Origin: Argentina anserina
Taxonomy: Eukaryota; Streptophyta; Magnoliopsida; Rosales; Rosaceae
NCBI RefSeq assembly: GCF_933775445.1
Contig: NC_065878.1
Coordinates: 23,138,395-23,202,394 of the forward strand
Direction of reading: 5' to 3'
DNA length: 64,000 bases
The position numbers were made by a program, and so were the translations under genes. Positions 36,208 to 49,345 of this stretch are shown here, one piece after another (within the stretch, counting starts at the first letter, position 1; every line of letters begins with the position of its first letter). The notes beneath the pieces are model-generated. The model ran no database searches. It had not been told where the DNA came from and saw nothing but the letters and a program-made list of their open reading frames with translations.

Positions 36208-39200
36208 ATGTCTTCCGTGTCCAGTCAGCCGCAGTTCCGCTACACTCAGCCACCATCCAAGGTGCTCCATTTGAGGAACTTGCCGTGGGAGTGTACGGAG
36301 GAGGAACTGATTGAACTGGGGAAGCCATTTGGTCAGGTTGTGAACACAAAGTGCAATGTTGGAGCAAACCGCAACCAGGCTTTTATTGAATTTGTGAGTG
36401 CAACAGCTGTTTTTTTTTTTTCAAGGATCACGTGCACTATTTTAATTATCATTTTCTTGATATCCCTTCAATGTTTTTAGGCAGAGTTGAATCAAGCTAT
36501 CACAATGATATCTTATTATGCCTCATCATCAGAACCTGCCCAAGTTAGGGGGAAAACTGTCTACCTACAGTATTCCAATAGGCAAGAAATAGTGAACAAC
36601 AAAACTGCTGCAGATGTTGCCGGAAATGTACTCTTGGTAACAATTGAAGGTGAAGATGCTCGGCTTGTCAGTATAGATGTTTTACATCTGGTAAGCAATT
36701 TGTTGGAGTTCATGTTTAGTTAAGGAGGTGACTGATCAGTATAATTATTTTGGGATTAATCCACTGCGTTAGGGTTGTGATTTGTCTGGTCTAGGATGAT
36801 TTTGTTTGACATGAATGTGAATGGATCAGCAGGCCCATTACAAGGATAAATGTTCAGTGGCAGCTTAGTGCATCGGGAGAAAGAGCACGTGTGTTTGTCT
36901 CCTTTCTCCTTCTCTTACCACTGCCTCTTTCTTCCCTACTCTTCCTCCTCAGATCCTACAATTCTTAATACTTTTTTTCTTTTCTTCTCTTGTGCATCTT
37001 CCTCATCCCCTTTTTATATCTGCTTGGCTGTTGCTAGCATTTTTTCCTGTCTCTTTGTTACATCAGGCTAATATCTCACGCTATTGGTTCTACTATAACA
37101 TATCTCTGGTCTTATTTACATTAAATGTGATCATAACCAACTTGGATACCTGGATTCTTCATGAAAAACTAGAACAGATGGCTTTACTGATATCAATTAA
37201 TAGATTAATGACATTTTGTTTTTCATGACTTACTGTAAAACTGCTTGTAAAGATGATACAAACAGGTTGTGTTATATGTTTTCACTGTGCCCGGAAATTT
37301 ATTATATAGGTCTATATCTATTTCCTGTAATTTTGTATAGGAGTTATGTTTAAAGTATGCTCTCAAGTTTGTGAGATATATAGTTCCTGCTTTTCCTTCT
37401 GAAAGTTGGTCCTGTGCTGCAGGTGTTTTCAGCTTTTGGGTTTGTGCATAAGATAACTACTTTTGAGAAGACAGCAGGGTTTCAGGTCCCTATCCATTGT
37501 CTACTTTTCAAAGCTTTTAACCAGCTTCCGTGGACTTTTTTTTTACAACAATCTCAATTTGGATTCCACTTTTCAGGCACTGATCCAATTTTCAGATGCA
37601 CAAATTGCCACTGATGCAAAAAATTCACTGGATGGAAGAAACATTCCTAGGTGAGTTATATTTGTTTTTTCATGATGGTATTAGTCTGAGATTGTTATAG
37701 TCATCACATCACATATAAGGCTAGTTACCTGTAGGTTCTTAGATAAGCTATATGGCACTAATATTCTCTCGTTTAATCTGTAGGCTATAGATACTGCAAT
37801 ATTGAATAGGTAGTACTACAGTAGTGTTAAGTTTGGCCATTAGGTATTCAAACATCCTGTGTAATTGTTTGCTGATGTATTTTGCATTTGGTGTAGCTAT
37901 CTGCTCCCCGATAATCTGGGACCTTGTAGCCTCAGGATAACATATTCTGGACACACAGATCTGAGTGTGAAATTTCAGAGTCATCGAAGCAGGTATTACA
38001 TGTTTGTGTGATACCCAATTTTCTTTTGGATCATGCTGCACGTTTTTATGCATCTGCCTCTTCTACTTTATAATAACTTTACCCAGGAAAAAAAGAGAGT
38101 TTGTTTTGAATATTTCTATTCCTTCGTCTCTGTTGACCACTGTTATCACTTGAGTTGATACCTTTTTGTTGTTTTAGGGACTACACTAATCCCTATCTTC
38201 CTGTTGCCCCATCAGCCATAGATGGAAATGGTCAGGTAATGTAGTAAGGAAGAACTACTCAGTAGAGTATACATTCTCTTTTGATTATGGTTGCTTCTGA
38301 TATAAATTAAAAAAAGATTCTTCTCTTAAGTATTACATATTGTTCAAGTTCATTCAAATTATGTTTTCTTCCCATAACAATATAGAGGAGCCCCTTCCAG
38401 CCACTGGCAAGATAGTGCTAGTATTAGTTGTTTAGCGCATGGTTTTTTTCTAGGAATTACTTGAGACTGATGCGCACACTATTGCGCTTTCTAGTGATTT
38501 TGTGATATATCATTAAGTTTTCTAATTTTCATAACTTATAATTGCAGATGAGTGTGGGTTTGGATGGTAAGAAGCAAGAACCTGAGAGTAATGTGCTTCT
38601 TGCGTCCATTGAGAACATGCAGTATGCTGTCACCTTGGATGCTCTGCACATGGTATAGCTAATTGAATTTAGCAATTGCTGTTTTCTTAACTTACCAGAT
38701 TTACTTCTTGAAACTCATCTTTGATTTTCGGTTCCTGGCACTAGGTCTTCTCTGCTTTTGGCCCTGTCCAGAAGATTGCCATGTTTGATAAGAACGGGGG
38801 AGTTCAGGCTTTGATTCAGTATCCCGGTAACTTCCTAATTGCTGATTGAATATACAACAAGATGCAAATGACTAGTGATGGGTTAGGTACTGATTCTGTT
38901 AATTCCTGCAGATGTTCAGACAGCTGTTGTTGCAAAGGAAGCCTTGGAGGGGCATTGCATTTATGATGGAGGGTTTTGCAAGCTCCACGTCTCTTATTCA
39001 CGTCATACTGATCTTAGCATAAAGGTCGACAAACTCTTTCCTTCTGAAGATCTGTGTTTCTGGGAACTTTTTTAATCACTCCCACTCAAATGGAAGGAAG
39101 TTAGATGCCACTTCTCTTTATGTTTTGCTCTTCACTTTTCCCATGATAAGTCCCCTGCCTAATGTTCTGTGGATAATGTGCTATTTTCAGGTAAACAATG

Positions 39201-39535
39201 ATAGGAGCAGAGACTATACAATTCCCAACATTCCAATGGTGAACTCACAACCCTCGATTTTGGGGCAACAGCCAGTTCACGGGATGAGTCCAGCTGCTCC
39301 TCAATATAGTGGTGCTCAATTTGCACCTGCCGGTCAGGCTATGATGCCTCAACCTTCAGCAGGATGGGGACCTTCAATTCCAGCAGTTCCTCCTCAGTCC
39401 ATGCCGATGCAGATGCCTAATCAATCTTACATGCCATCCGGACCAGTACCCTCTCAAATGGGTCCTCCAAGCATGATGCCGGGTGGTGCGCAGCATGCAA
39501 ATTTGCCCCCATATCACAATGGTCATGTGCAATAG
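36208..39535 (+). CDS. Polypyrimidine tract-binding protein homologue (PTBPH1/2 type)
   Basis: Ten exons: 36208-36393, 36481-36690, 37423-37485, 37577-37650, 37897-37992, 38178-38235, 38548-38652, 38745-38826, 38912-39024 and 39191-39535. Together they encode 443 residues. RRM1 holds KVLHLRNLPWECTEEEL and QAFIEF; RRM2 holds VLLVTIEG, VFSAFGFVHKITTFEK and ALIQFSDA; RRM3 holds VLLASIENM, VFSAFGPVQKIAMFDK and ALIQYPD. The tail is a Pro/Gln/Met-rich, low-complexity segment. PTB proteins bind UC-rich RNA and control splicing and translation in nucleus and cytoplasm. The start MSSVSSQPQFRYTQPPSKV matches plant PTB homologues 1/2, from memory. The exon 4/5 junction gives Ser (AG|C) where relatives have Arg. 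Intron 2 is long (732 bp) and contains a strong pyrimidine tract. Confidence 0.94.
36890..37066 (+). promoter_or_regulatory. Pyrimidine-rich tract with candidate cryptic acceptors in PTB intron 2
   Basis: A 60-base run of almost only C and T (repeated TCTCC, CTCTT and TCTTCC) ends in CTCCTCAG at 36945-36952, a near-ideal 3' splice site. A second candidate acceptor, TTACATCAG, is at 37058-37066. Neither is needed for the main protein, whose exon 3 begins at 37423. UC-rich clusters are the binding sites of PTB itself, so this may be an autoregulatory alternative exon; that function is inferred. Confidence 0.45.
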
Positions 39536-40271
39536 CATATCTTGGTCATGAATTTCACTGTCAGAGTTATCAGGTCGGCTAGCAATGGAAGTGAACCTCT
39601 AATTATACAAAAACATCCCAAGTGTCCGAAGTGGTCGTCTGCAGAAGCAATCTACTCGGCGAGTTGTTTCTCATTTTCGTCTTGAAACTTAGATAGTGAG
39701 ATCAATGACTCGAGTACTCGGTGGTTCTCATGTGTTGCTTACCCGTGGATATTCTATGCACTTTTCAAATATTCTCATTTGGTAATCCACTTGGGGAGTT
39801 AATCCCCATTGGTTTTTTTAGTCTGTTTCTTTTTCGATACCCAGTCGGGTTTTAGGTAAAACTGTAATATGCAACTAGACTGAAATATGCAAACACCTTA
39901 TCTCTCAGAGTCGGGACATGTATGTATATACAAGTATACAACAAAGAATCAGTTGGAAAGACACCCAGGAGTACAAGAAATAGAACCCCAGACGGCCAGA
40001 CCCTTTCGATTTTGTCATTCATGAACAGTTGCAGAGACCTTTATGATAACTACGGTCCTTAAAGACGGGAGGTTTGACAATATAATCTTGAACAGAAAAC
40101 AAGGCAAACAAAAATGAGACATGAACATGTGTTTTGCATGTAATGTGAAATGGAAGCATGAAGCATCTGCAGATCTGCTGCCTGTCCGTCTCCAAAACCT
40201 CCGAGATGTAAAAGCTCGGAAGCTTCATCCATGGCAACCCCCTGCCTCCATATGTTCTCGGCTTCAATTTT
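39536..40271. other. Convergent intergenic region, PTB and PYL 3' flanks
   Basis: 3'-UTR-like sequence of the two converging genes. No additional coding sequence recognised. Confidence 0.4.
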
Positions 40272-41883
40272 TCAGAGCCGATCTATTGGCTCAGTGTGGT
40301 CCTGCACCGCAAGTCTCTCTGAGACATCACAAAGTGATTTGAGATTGCATTGAATCAAAGCTTCAACAAAGTAGCAGGTTTCATCCTTGGTGTTCCCCTC
40401 AGGCACATCAACTACAAATGATTCGATCACCACAGTCCCTGGTCTTCCATCAATGATTTCAGGATGGAGGGAAATGATCGAAGAGTAGTTCTGGGAGAAA
40501 GGAGAGACAATGAGAAATCAAAGCTGCTGAATAAAGTAAATTAACAAAGGGATTAAAGTCTTTAACAGCCAGAAAGCAAGTTTATATTCTTATTCTTCTA
40601 ACTACGCGTTGAGGCGCAGCACTTGCTTTGCTTAGTGCACATAGCTTGATGTGTAAAAGTATTTATCAGAACATAAATCTAAGAAGATTGTTTGATAAAA
40701 CTTCCAGTTCCAGTGAACAATGGAACTTCATTTTCAAGTTTTGAGGAAATTATCTTTTAAGTTCATATAAAGTGAAGGAAAAGGGAAGCAATGGCTAGAA
40801 CATAACAAGGAAGAGTCTCCATACCCTAAGTCTGTGATCTCCACCAATTATTTTAATGCTTAGAAGATGCTCATCATCATCAAGAAGTTCCAACCTCTCA
40901 GTACTGGTGGTGGCAGGAAGCCCAGACTTAACATCAACTTCTCTGAGACTTCCGATCTCAAGATTTCCCTGCACGACGCACCTGCTCACAAATGGCTTGT
41001 ACTTTTGGGGTTGATCGAACCGTCTTACCAATGACCAGACCTGAAAGAAACAGAATGGTCACATTAGCATATAGACATAACCCGACAACCCATGAGCAAT
41101 AGTACTACCAGTAATTTCCTTGTCAAACCTCAACTAATGGAGCATTAACATCCAGTACATATCAGCAAGAATTCTTTCAAATACTCATCCAGTACTTATC
41201 TCTCTCACACACACAACACACCATAATCCTCTTATCTCAGTTGGAAATATAATTTTCAGAAAACTAGGAACACCCTCTCGTCTGATGAACCAAAGCTTCA
41301 AGTTAATGAACATTCCAATTAGTTTAAAGTAGCAAACTTTCCTCAAGTGGGATCACATTAACTATCAATCTTCCCTTTTCTTCCTATTCTCAACTCAATT
41401 GTCTCCGCTAGCTCCAATTGCCACAGGCTCTCCCCATTTCAGCCACTGATCCCCTAATCTCTTTATGGATCAAACACCAATACATGAACGTAAACACACG
41501 CCTGCTACCTATATCTTAATTGTTCAATATTCAATACCGCGGCGAAACACAAATCTCAGATCAGAACAAACACAATTACACACACACACACACCCTACCT
41601 TCTCGATTCCAAACAAATCACCAATACATAATTCAAATGCACATCCATACAAAACCAGATGTAAATCACCAATAAACATTCAAATGCATATGCACAGAAA
41701 AACCAGAGCAACAAAATTGGAAAAGAGAATTACAAGATGAACCGGAGCTTTGATGTGCCTGACTAGCGTAGAGCTACACTGATGATCCTTGAGCTCGTGC
41801 CTATGGTGCCTTCTTATATACTCACTCGCTCCTCCTCCTCCTCCTCCTCCCACTCCTCCATTCTTATTAATCCCATTCATCAT
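40272..41883 (-). CDS. PYR/PYL/RCAR abscisic-acid receptor, PYL8/9-like
   Basis: Three exons (41883-41734, 41040-40825, 40490-40272) encode 194 residues of a soluble START-fold hormone receptor. The gate loop SGLPA is at residues 89-93, the latch HRL at 119-121, and the core includes VWSLVRRFDQPQKYKPF and VVDVPEGNTKDETCYF. On binding abscisic acid, such receptors inhibit clade A PP2C phosphatases and so release SnRK2 kinases. The N-terminus and EYIRRHHRHEL resemble the monomeric subfamily (PYL7-10). Two ATGs stand in tandem at the start. A glycine run (residues 11-18) is encoded by a CTC-type microsatellite at 41829-41850 and is not seen in the Arabidopsis relatives I recall. A leader intron is likely further upstream. 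Confidence 0.95.
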
Positions 41884-44800
41884 TCTCCTTCTTCTTTCTT
41901 CACTTGAATTAATCTCTACAAAAACAATAACAGACAAAACACATGAGAATCAAACCAAACATGAATCAAACTCCGAAACAACAAACGAATGAAACCAATC
42001 TCTCTAACCTCGGACTTTAGCTCTGTCTCCCTGCTCCGCGATCAAACTGCAACAACACAACGAGGTGAGTCAACTCAGCTCCAAAGTTGAAAGTGAGAGA
42101 TAGAGGGGTTTATGTTTTGTTGAGACTCACCGCCATAGAAGAAGAAGAAGAAGAAGAACCTCCCAGGCCTCCCTATCCCCCTCATCACCTATCTTTCACA
42201 CCCTTTATTACATTTAATTAATTATCAAACCTCCTTTACTAATCTGCAACTTGCATTATTTTTTAGACTATTTTATGTCTTAATCTCAACGTTAATGAAT
42301 CCCATTCTCCTTTCCTATCTCAAATGCCCTTTCTACTACAGCATAACTACCACCATGCCATCGCTTTGTCTTTTTCTTGCATTGGGGTTCTTTTTTGTTA
42401 TATCGTCCTTTTCATCTGCTTTATTTTCCGCGATTTAGTGGGTTAATCAATTTTTATAGTTTTACTGGAGCGGAATTCGCGTTACATGGTTGCCTTGTAT
42501 ACAAATCTGTATTCTCGTTCAGTAAAATTAATGTTTAACCAACATTAGATGTAAATCTAAGGATGAGGTGAATATTTTTAAAATTGAGTTATTTTATTTT
42601 AAACTCTTGAATTTACATTTAATAGTAGTTAAACATGAATTTCACGGTTAACTACTAACCGTGTGAACGAGATTGTACAATTCTAATAGTATTTCGAGCT
42701 TTTGAAATTATCTTTTGGATAATTAGTTTAAACACAACAAATGAATTGACGAATGAGTATATATATCTTGCGACGATATTTAAACTCTTTTCCATCAATG
42801 TAACAATAAAGAGAATATATAGGTTTTTATTTTTTTTCTTAATACAATAATATTGGTGCAATGGGCAATGGCAAAAATGTCAGTTGACATTTGAAGCGTT
42901 GTTAAACAAAGGACCCCTTCCCCGTTCAATTAATCTTGGATTGCTTAACTATAGAGTTGGAGGAGTGATACATAGGACTTTGCCCTTATTATTTATTTTC
43001 TTCCACTAGTGGCCTATGGTGCCTAAAGAGTTGGGGTCACATGGGCTTCAATGAATAATGGACAACATTCATGGTACGTAGGTACATAAATAATAGAATG
43101 CTACACCATTTTAGTGAAGCCTTTTCATAGTAAAAGTAAACAAATATTTGGGGTTTCATTTTGTTAATGTATGTCTCTCTTGACTTGAACAAAAAAAATG
43201 TAGGTAAAAGCATGATATTCAAGTATAAACGTAAACACGGAAAAGTCTAAATCTTACATTTATATAAATTTTCAACTAAAGCCCTCGCCTCGCTTAGTCC
43301 TATAATCTTTGGCCTGCCTGCTGCTTAGGTTGGCTGCTCTGAAACTTGGGTTGGAAACTAGAATCTAAAGCGATTAATGCATGCTTAATTTTAATCAATC
43401 ACTATTATACATGAAAAATAATACAAACCATAAGTATGGCCGTTCATTTGTATCTAGAGGAAGAAAAGAGCCGGGAGGTCTAATTATTCAGATACTCACA
43501 TACGTACTAACGTACTTGTTGAAATTTCATATATGCTAGCTATAGTTTCTCAGTTCTTGATGACTTAATTGGTTCATATGGCCTATGGAAGCATATATAG
43601 CTCGGATCGATCGTCTTGTTCCATAATCGATGCTATTATTGACAGAACATTAGATGTCATATTCTTCGAGCTTCCTTTAGCTCCATAAGATCTTCTAGCT
43701 AGGCTGCTACACTATATTTAGTGCAACGTAGAAAACGAATTATACGATTCTAGGAGTTAATTAGTTGCATCGTTTTAGGTTCATGCATGAAGTGCATGTG
43801 AGCTTCATGTAAGTGCAACGACACTTGTCATGTTCGATCGGAATCCATGGATGGAGTACTTAGTACTAGCAAGCTAGGGTTTTGCATGCACTAGCTAGAA
43901 CTGCAAGCTAGGGAATCCAATTCGCAGAAGTAGCTTGATGGTGACCATTTCGATCATCTTTGCGTTTTCTATATGTACGTACGCGGGGAATAATCTTTTA
44001 ATATATAGTGGAGATTCTTTTCTTTTCCTTATTTCCAATTTTGAATCCCATATTGCCATATTGGTAAGCAAAGCTAGTTAGCTTTGGTGTCAAGTGAGAT
44101 GCTAAAATTATATTTGTTTTGAAGAGTTTGGTATCACCTAATTTGATGAAACTTTACTACATATAAAGGAGTGACAAGCAATAAGGTGCACCGGTTGACT
44201 GTAAAAACCATGCCACAAAAGTTAAATGAGGATGCTTAACTAATACATTCGAAAGAGCACTCGATGGTACCTGCAGCAAATGAAGATGGAGATTTATGCA
44301 TATTCATGTTCTTGTTTTCGTCGATCACTCATTTAAAGGTGTTCGGTTCTTTAAACAAAACTGAAAGAGCATTCCTGGATTCTAGGTATTTACATATAAA
44401 CTAAACTTAAACATCAGTGGCTGAATGTGATCCGTGCTTTCACATAGCTTTAGATCGAGTATCAATTCTAAAAATTTATAATAATTACTGAGGAATTATT
44501 GGTATGCATATGAATTACGTACGGCATGAATTAGTTTTAACAATGGAAGCCTATAAGAACCTCAGATTCAGTGGTGATCAGAAGTGCACGGAGGCTCCAC
44601 TGAAAGCTGGATTGAGCCATAAAATATGCAGATCATCTGGTTAATTTATTGGTGCAAAGTGCAGCGCTAGAGTTTTATTTGTTTAATCTGCACTAACGAC
44701 GGATTGGTTTGAAGATTTCATTCGCTTCTGTACGATTTGTCATCAATCTTCATATCTAATCAGCTTCAAGAAAAGTTGCAACTGCACTTTATTAATTTAT

Positions 44801-46211
44801 TTGGTACTGAAATGATATGATATTGAAGATATTTTCAGTTGAATACGTTCTGTGTGACCTTGTCAAACATTAAGAATATCGACCAAATCTACCGACAAGC
44901 ATGGCAACAATCCACCATACAGAATTGTTAAAACTTGTTGAAAGGCCACTCGAATCATAGCATTGTATATATGAAGGAATTGATCAGCTGCGTATATAGC
45001 TGAGACATGCTAATTATTTTTTACTCTACTTTATTAATCTACTCGTTAAAAAACACGTCAATAATAAACTTCTACGAAATATATAGCCGTACGTACAAAA
45101 AAAGAAACACACTTAACAGAGAAAAATAGGTTGTTCAACATCTTCTTCTTTTTTTTGGAAAGTAATAACCGATCGACTACGAAACTTTGAACAAAGTCTT
45201 GACACGATAATATTTGGAAAAATCAAACAAGACACAAGATTGTTACTTGGTACTATGGCCGGAGAGCTAGGGTAACAGATCGAAGTGGGATTCATCATAC
45301 TCACTACTTTGGTACCAAAACTGGAAAAAAGTCGAGCAGACAGTCACGTACAAAAGAGGAAGTGAAACAAAATTCATTCCACATTTACACGGCACTCGGG
45401 TCTCTTCAACATCGTGCTTTGATTTTTGGTTCCAATTAATCATCTTGGACATCATACTCGACCAACTAGCTAGATTGGGACTATATATTCAGTTAATAGT
45501 TTTGAATTATTATCCTCTCGATCTCATTCTTGGTTACTTGGGCAGAAGACCTGGCCTCCACATCACATATAATGGCATGATAAATACTTGAATACTCTTG
45601 AAAGTAATTAGAAGAACCAATATACTTAAAACAAAAGGTTATCTTCTTAGCACCAAAGAAAGGAGCATTTCATTGTTTAGCTAAAAATGCACACATGCCA
45701 ATGTTAATTAAGTCATTTTGATAGAGGTGCAAGAAGGTATCCGATCAACAGCATTCTCCTTGGCACCCTTGGAATGAGGCTACAAATTTTCTTCAAAAGT
45801 TGTGGCAATTTATCTCATCAATCTTTTCTCATTCTTCTTGATTTGGTTGTACGTCCGAATTTTATATGGTTATTAGAACGAATTTCCTAGTTTTAAATTC
45901 TAAACGTTGTGTGGTAGTACCTCGTTTTCGTCAATTTCGTGTGCTTCAGTTGTGCAAAATCACCTTAACATGTTGCTTCTAGCCTTATAAAGTTGGTGAA
46001 AACAAGAAATTTATCAGAGATTTTGCCATAGCTTTCGGTCCAATCACTTCAGGGCCCAAACATTGCATATTCCCTCCCGCTTTATCATGAAAAATTTCAA
46101 ATTGTCTTTCGTCCTTGCCCGTAATCTGAGATTCTGAGGGAGAAAGAGTTTCGCCTTTTCGACCTCACCTCCTCGAATCGACGGCGTCGTTTTAAAGGCC
46201 TCATCAACTGG
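41884..46211. other. PYL leader/promoter and 4-kb gene-free region
   Basis: 42.0-42.2 kb holds the probable PYL leader with a GAA-type microsatellite (42137-42158). From 42.2 to 46.0 kb I found no supported open frame, transposon end or RNA gene; the sequence is AT-rich with several CTAGCTAG-type stretches. A small non-coding RNA cannot be excluded by eye. Confidence 0.4.
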
Positions 46212-46916
46212 ATGGAGGAACCAAGAAGATGGGAGGAGTATGACAAGGATTGCTTAGCATTTAGCAATAGTGATTTGCGTGTTAAAGCTGAAATGGAGTC
46301 ATCACTGGGTGCTGTTCCTTATGTCTGTAAGTTCCAGTACGTAGGATCCTCTATGCTACAGAAGTCTTACATTATCCGGAGCAAACCTTTTCCTTTGTTC
46401 CTTTATGATTTTGATATTGAACAAATCGAATTGATAGGAATATGGATTTTGTGGAATATGAGAAATCTCATATCTAAGAAATAGTGACAAAAAAATAGAG
46501 ATTATAAGTGGATGAATAATACACAATTGTACAAATGTCTTTTGTGATTAAAACTCAACAACACCTGTGAGATGACTAAATTGAGACAATATCGGTATAG
46601 TGTTAACGGAAACAGATTTATAGTAAGTTTGCTGGTTAATATATATGGGTTGATAGGAGTCATTTCTCTATCACCATTCACTAGTTTCGTTAAGATGGTT
46701 GTGGATGAGGATCATAGAAAAGTCGTTGAAGTATTGGCAGTTATGAACTCGCTACCAAACATTGTAATCCCATATATATCGGAAACAAAAGCAGTTTGTA
46801 AAGAAAGAAGTTGCGTTTTTACGATCGTACAGGGCAGTCAAGGCTGCGAAGAGCACGAGCTTAAGGTTTTGAAGACAATGATGAAGAAATCTTCAAGCTT
46901 TAATTTATTTAATTAA
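46212..46916 (+). pseudogene. Possible F-box/LRR protein relic
   Basis: An open frame from ATG 46212 reads MEEPRRWEEYDKDCLAFSN and then ESSLGAVPYVCKFQYVGSS. This resembles the F-box start of plant F-box/LRR proteins (WE-x3-x-DCL ... ESLL-x-VPFVCK-x-WY). A stop at 46482 ends it. A second frame from 46572 to 46916 contains SFVKMVVDEDHRKVVEV, similar to the segment after the F-box in the same proteins. The expected F-box core between the two halves is altered and the frames are not joined by clear splice sites. I read it as a decayed gene; the similarity is weak and from memory. Confidence 0.35.
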
Positions 46917-47365
46917 GCTTTGCATAGCGGTAATTTTGTTCGTGAGGAAGTGATTAACGAACTATTTGTTCCGGCCTGTGTAAAATGCATGTTAAATTAA
47001 AATGCTCACGAAGACAAGAAATCGATCAAGAAGCATAGATTAAGTAAAGCTCGATCAATGTACGGTCTTGTTGGAAAGATATCTTACAATGGCAAAAGGT
47101 GAATCAACACAGATGTTCAAACCTCTTAATAACTAGTCTTATCACTTACGCATCTATATGCTGAAAACCTGAAACCATAAAAATAAAAAGCAAGCATGGG
47201 CGAACACCGATTTCACTGCCCACAAAAACCACAGTGAAACTGGATGCTTCTTTTGTCACTGGTTCCTTTATCTATAGCTATACTCAAGTAAAGGCTAGCT
47301 ATAACAAATAAACCAAGCTAGCCTCTTAAATTTTCCTAATTTTCTGAAACTTTCTATACCAAAAT
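46917..47365. other. Intergenic
   Basis: Contains the probable 3' UTR of the trehalose phosphatase gene at its right side. Nothing else recognised. Confidence 0.4.
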
Positions 47366-49335
47366 CTAGCAACTGGCCTTGTGTGAATTCCCAAGACCCC
47401 AAATTTGAGCGAGTGCCCTGCTTGAAGACGAGGCTTTTCTCCACCTTGCAAGGCGTAACAGGAAAGTGAGCACTTCCGATGGATCATGCAGAGAATAAAC
47501 AGCTTTGGTGTCCTTTGGGGTGGAGGACACAATTATTGGAAATCCCTGTCCTCTAGCTTCTATCACCTGGAAAGCATCTTCATCTGTTCGATCATCCCCT
47601 ATGTACAATGGGAGGACATCACCCGAATTACTGAATCCAAGAGTGTCGAGTAAATATTCAAGTGCATGACCCTTGTTCCATTTTATGGATGGTCGTATCT
47701 CCAGGACCTAAAATGATCAAGTAAAAGTAATCATCTAACAATGTACTACTATGCATGTCTTCCTTGAGAGAATGAAATAACTAAATGACATCCACCCTAC
47801 CTTTTTACCCCGAGTTAGGTGAAACTCAGGATAGTTTTCAATCACAGATTTCACCTTTTCTTCTAATATGTCATAGTCCTGCAGGGGGATATGATCGAGT
47901 TTCAGCAAATTTTCGTTTATAATCTGAGATGAGACTAGTGGCAAAATATTTTTACCTCTTCCCGGACTTTGCGGTAATGTACACTGATGCAAAATCTATT
48001 GTCCTCTACTCTTGCACCTTCTATCTTTCTTGCTATTTCCTCCAACACATGGCGTATCTGTCATGTCACAAAAACTTGCATTAAGTTTATTTGTTGCGTG
48101 AAGACTACTGCAATTGCAAGGGCAATAGTTCCTTATATATATGTGAGGTTAAGGCATATGTACTTGGTGAATCACCCTACATGCAATTTTGTAAAGTATT
48201 TGCCTTCAAGCATATTTTACCTCTTCAATTGCAGGCAGGAATCTTTTAGCAGGTTGAAAGAGCATGTCACTCTCCTGCAGGATCACATATTGCAAGTGTC
48301 ATTACAAGTAAACAAATAAAATTATCTGTTCTGGGAAATATATGAACATTGCATGCAGGGCACTGACCTTATCCAAGACTGAGGCTGTGGCATGGTTCTT
48401 CCCATCACAGGGCTTCAGTGGCTTTGAGGGGACCATGATGTCCATCCCATGGCTGCCGGCATAATATACATTACTTAACTGTACAAATCCTTTTACCTGA
48501 TCATTGGCAATGGAGAAAATAGAATTTAGACGGTACTCATTGGAAAACCAAAACAGAGTCAAAAACCTTTTTATAGAAGATAGACGATTTTCTAATAGTC
48601 CATGGACTCATTACCTTGTCTCTACTCCTCCCGCTGATTACTGCCGTTGGCAAATATTTGGCAACTTCGCGTACTGCTGCTCGCATCTGCCGTGTAAATG
48701 GATGGTCAATATGGAGAACTCTGGGAGAGTATAGTTGATAGCTAATTACTTCATTATTAGATTACCTCATTGGACATGAAAGCACGATCTGGATCATCAA
48801 CAATCGGTGAAACAGTGCCGTCATAGTCTAAAAAGACAACAATCCTCTTCCCTTTTGCAGCTTTCATCATACTATCAAATGAGCCTAGAGCAGAAGGGTG
48901 CTCCACCTAATGAAATTTATATGCAGAACAGGATTAAACATCAAGATTTAAAAGAAAAAAAATAACAGGTGAGTAATGGAGAACTCAGTCAAATTAATGC
49001 GAAGCAATTTTCCAGACCATATAGCTTGACTGATATGAACCAAGTAGCAACCAACTAAAGTTAAGCATTTTTTCGGTTTTCAGTTTATAAAGCCAGGGAA
49101 GCAAGAAAATTGGCCGTACCACCCATGAACGATAAGCTAAATCGGATGAGGGGATGGGTGCATTAACAATGGCAGAAATATCATGCAGGTTTGAGGCTAT
49201 TGATGCTAAGGAAAGATCACCACTGTTCTCGTCGTTCTTTACTACTTTTGTACTGGTAGGTAGCTCCTTTTGGTTATCAGGTGTCATTGATCTCCGAAAT
49301 CCCGTTGCCTGGTTCAGCTTAGCAAAGTTCGTCAT
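47366..49335 (-). CDS. Trehalose-6-phosphate phosphatase (TPP)
   Basis: Eight exons on the minus strand (49335-49120, 48906-48766, 48686-48615, 48496-48368, 48274-48221, 48057-47956, 47878-47801, 47707-47366) give 377 residues. The enzyme removes phosphate from trehalose 6-phosphate, a sugar-status signal. HAD motif I is FLDYDGT (nucleophile D99, D101), motif II lies in the [11 protein letters not shown] block, and motif IV is [12 protein letters not shown] from residue 299. [11 protein letters not shown] and [15 protein letters not shown] are cap-region hallmarks. The first 70 residues are variable, as in other plant TPPs. All exons are phase 0. The upstream leader intron is large (51170-49346). 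Arabidopsis has ten TPP genes; I do not assign a specific one. Confidence 0.95.
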
Positions 49336-49345
49336 GGTAGTCAAT

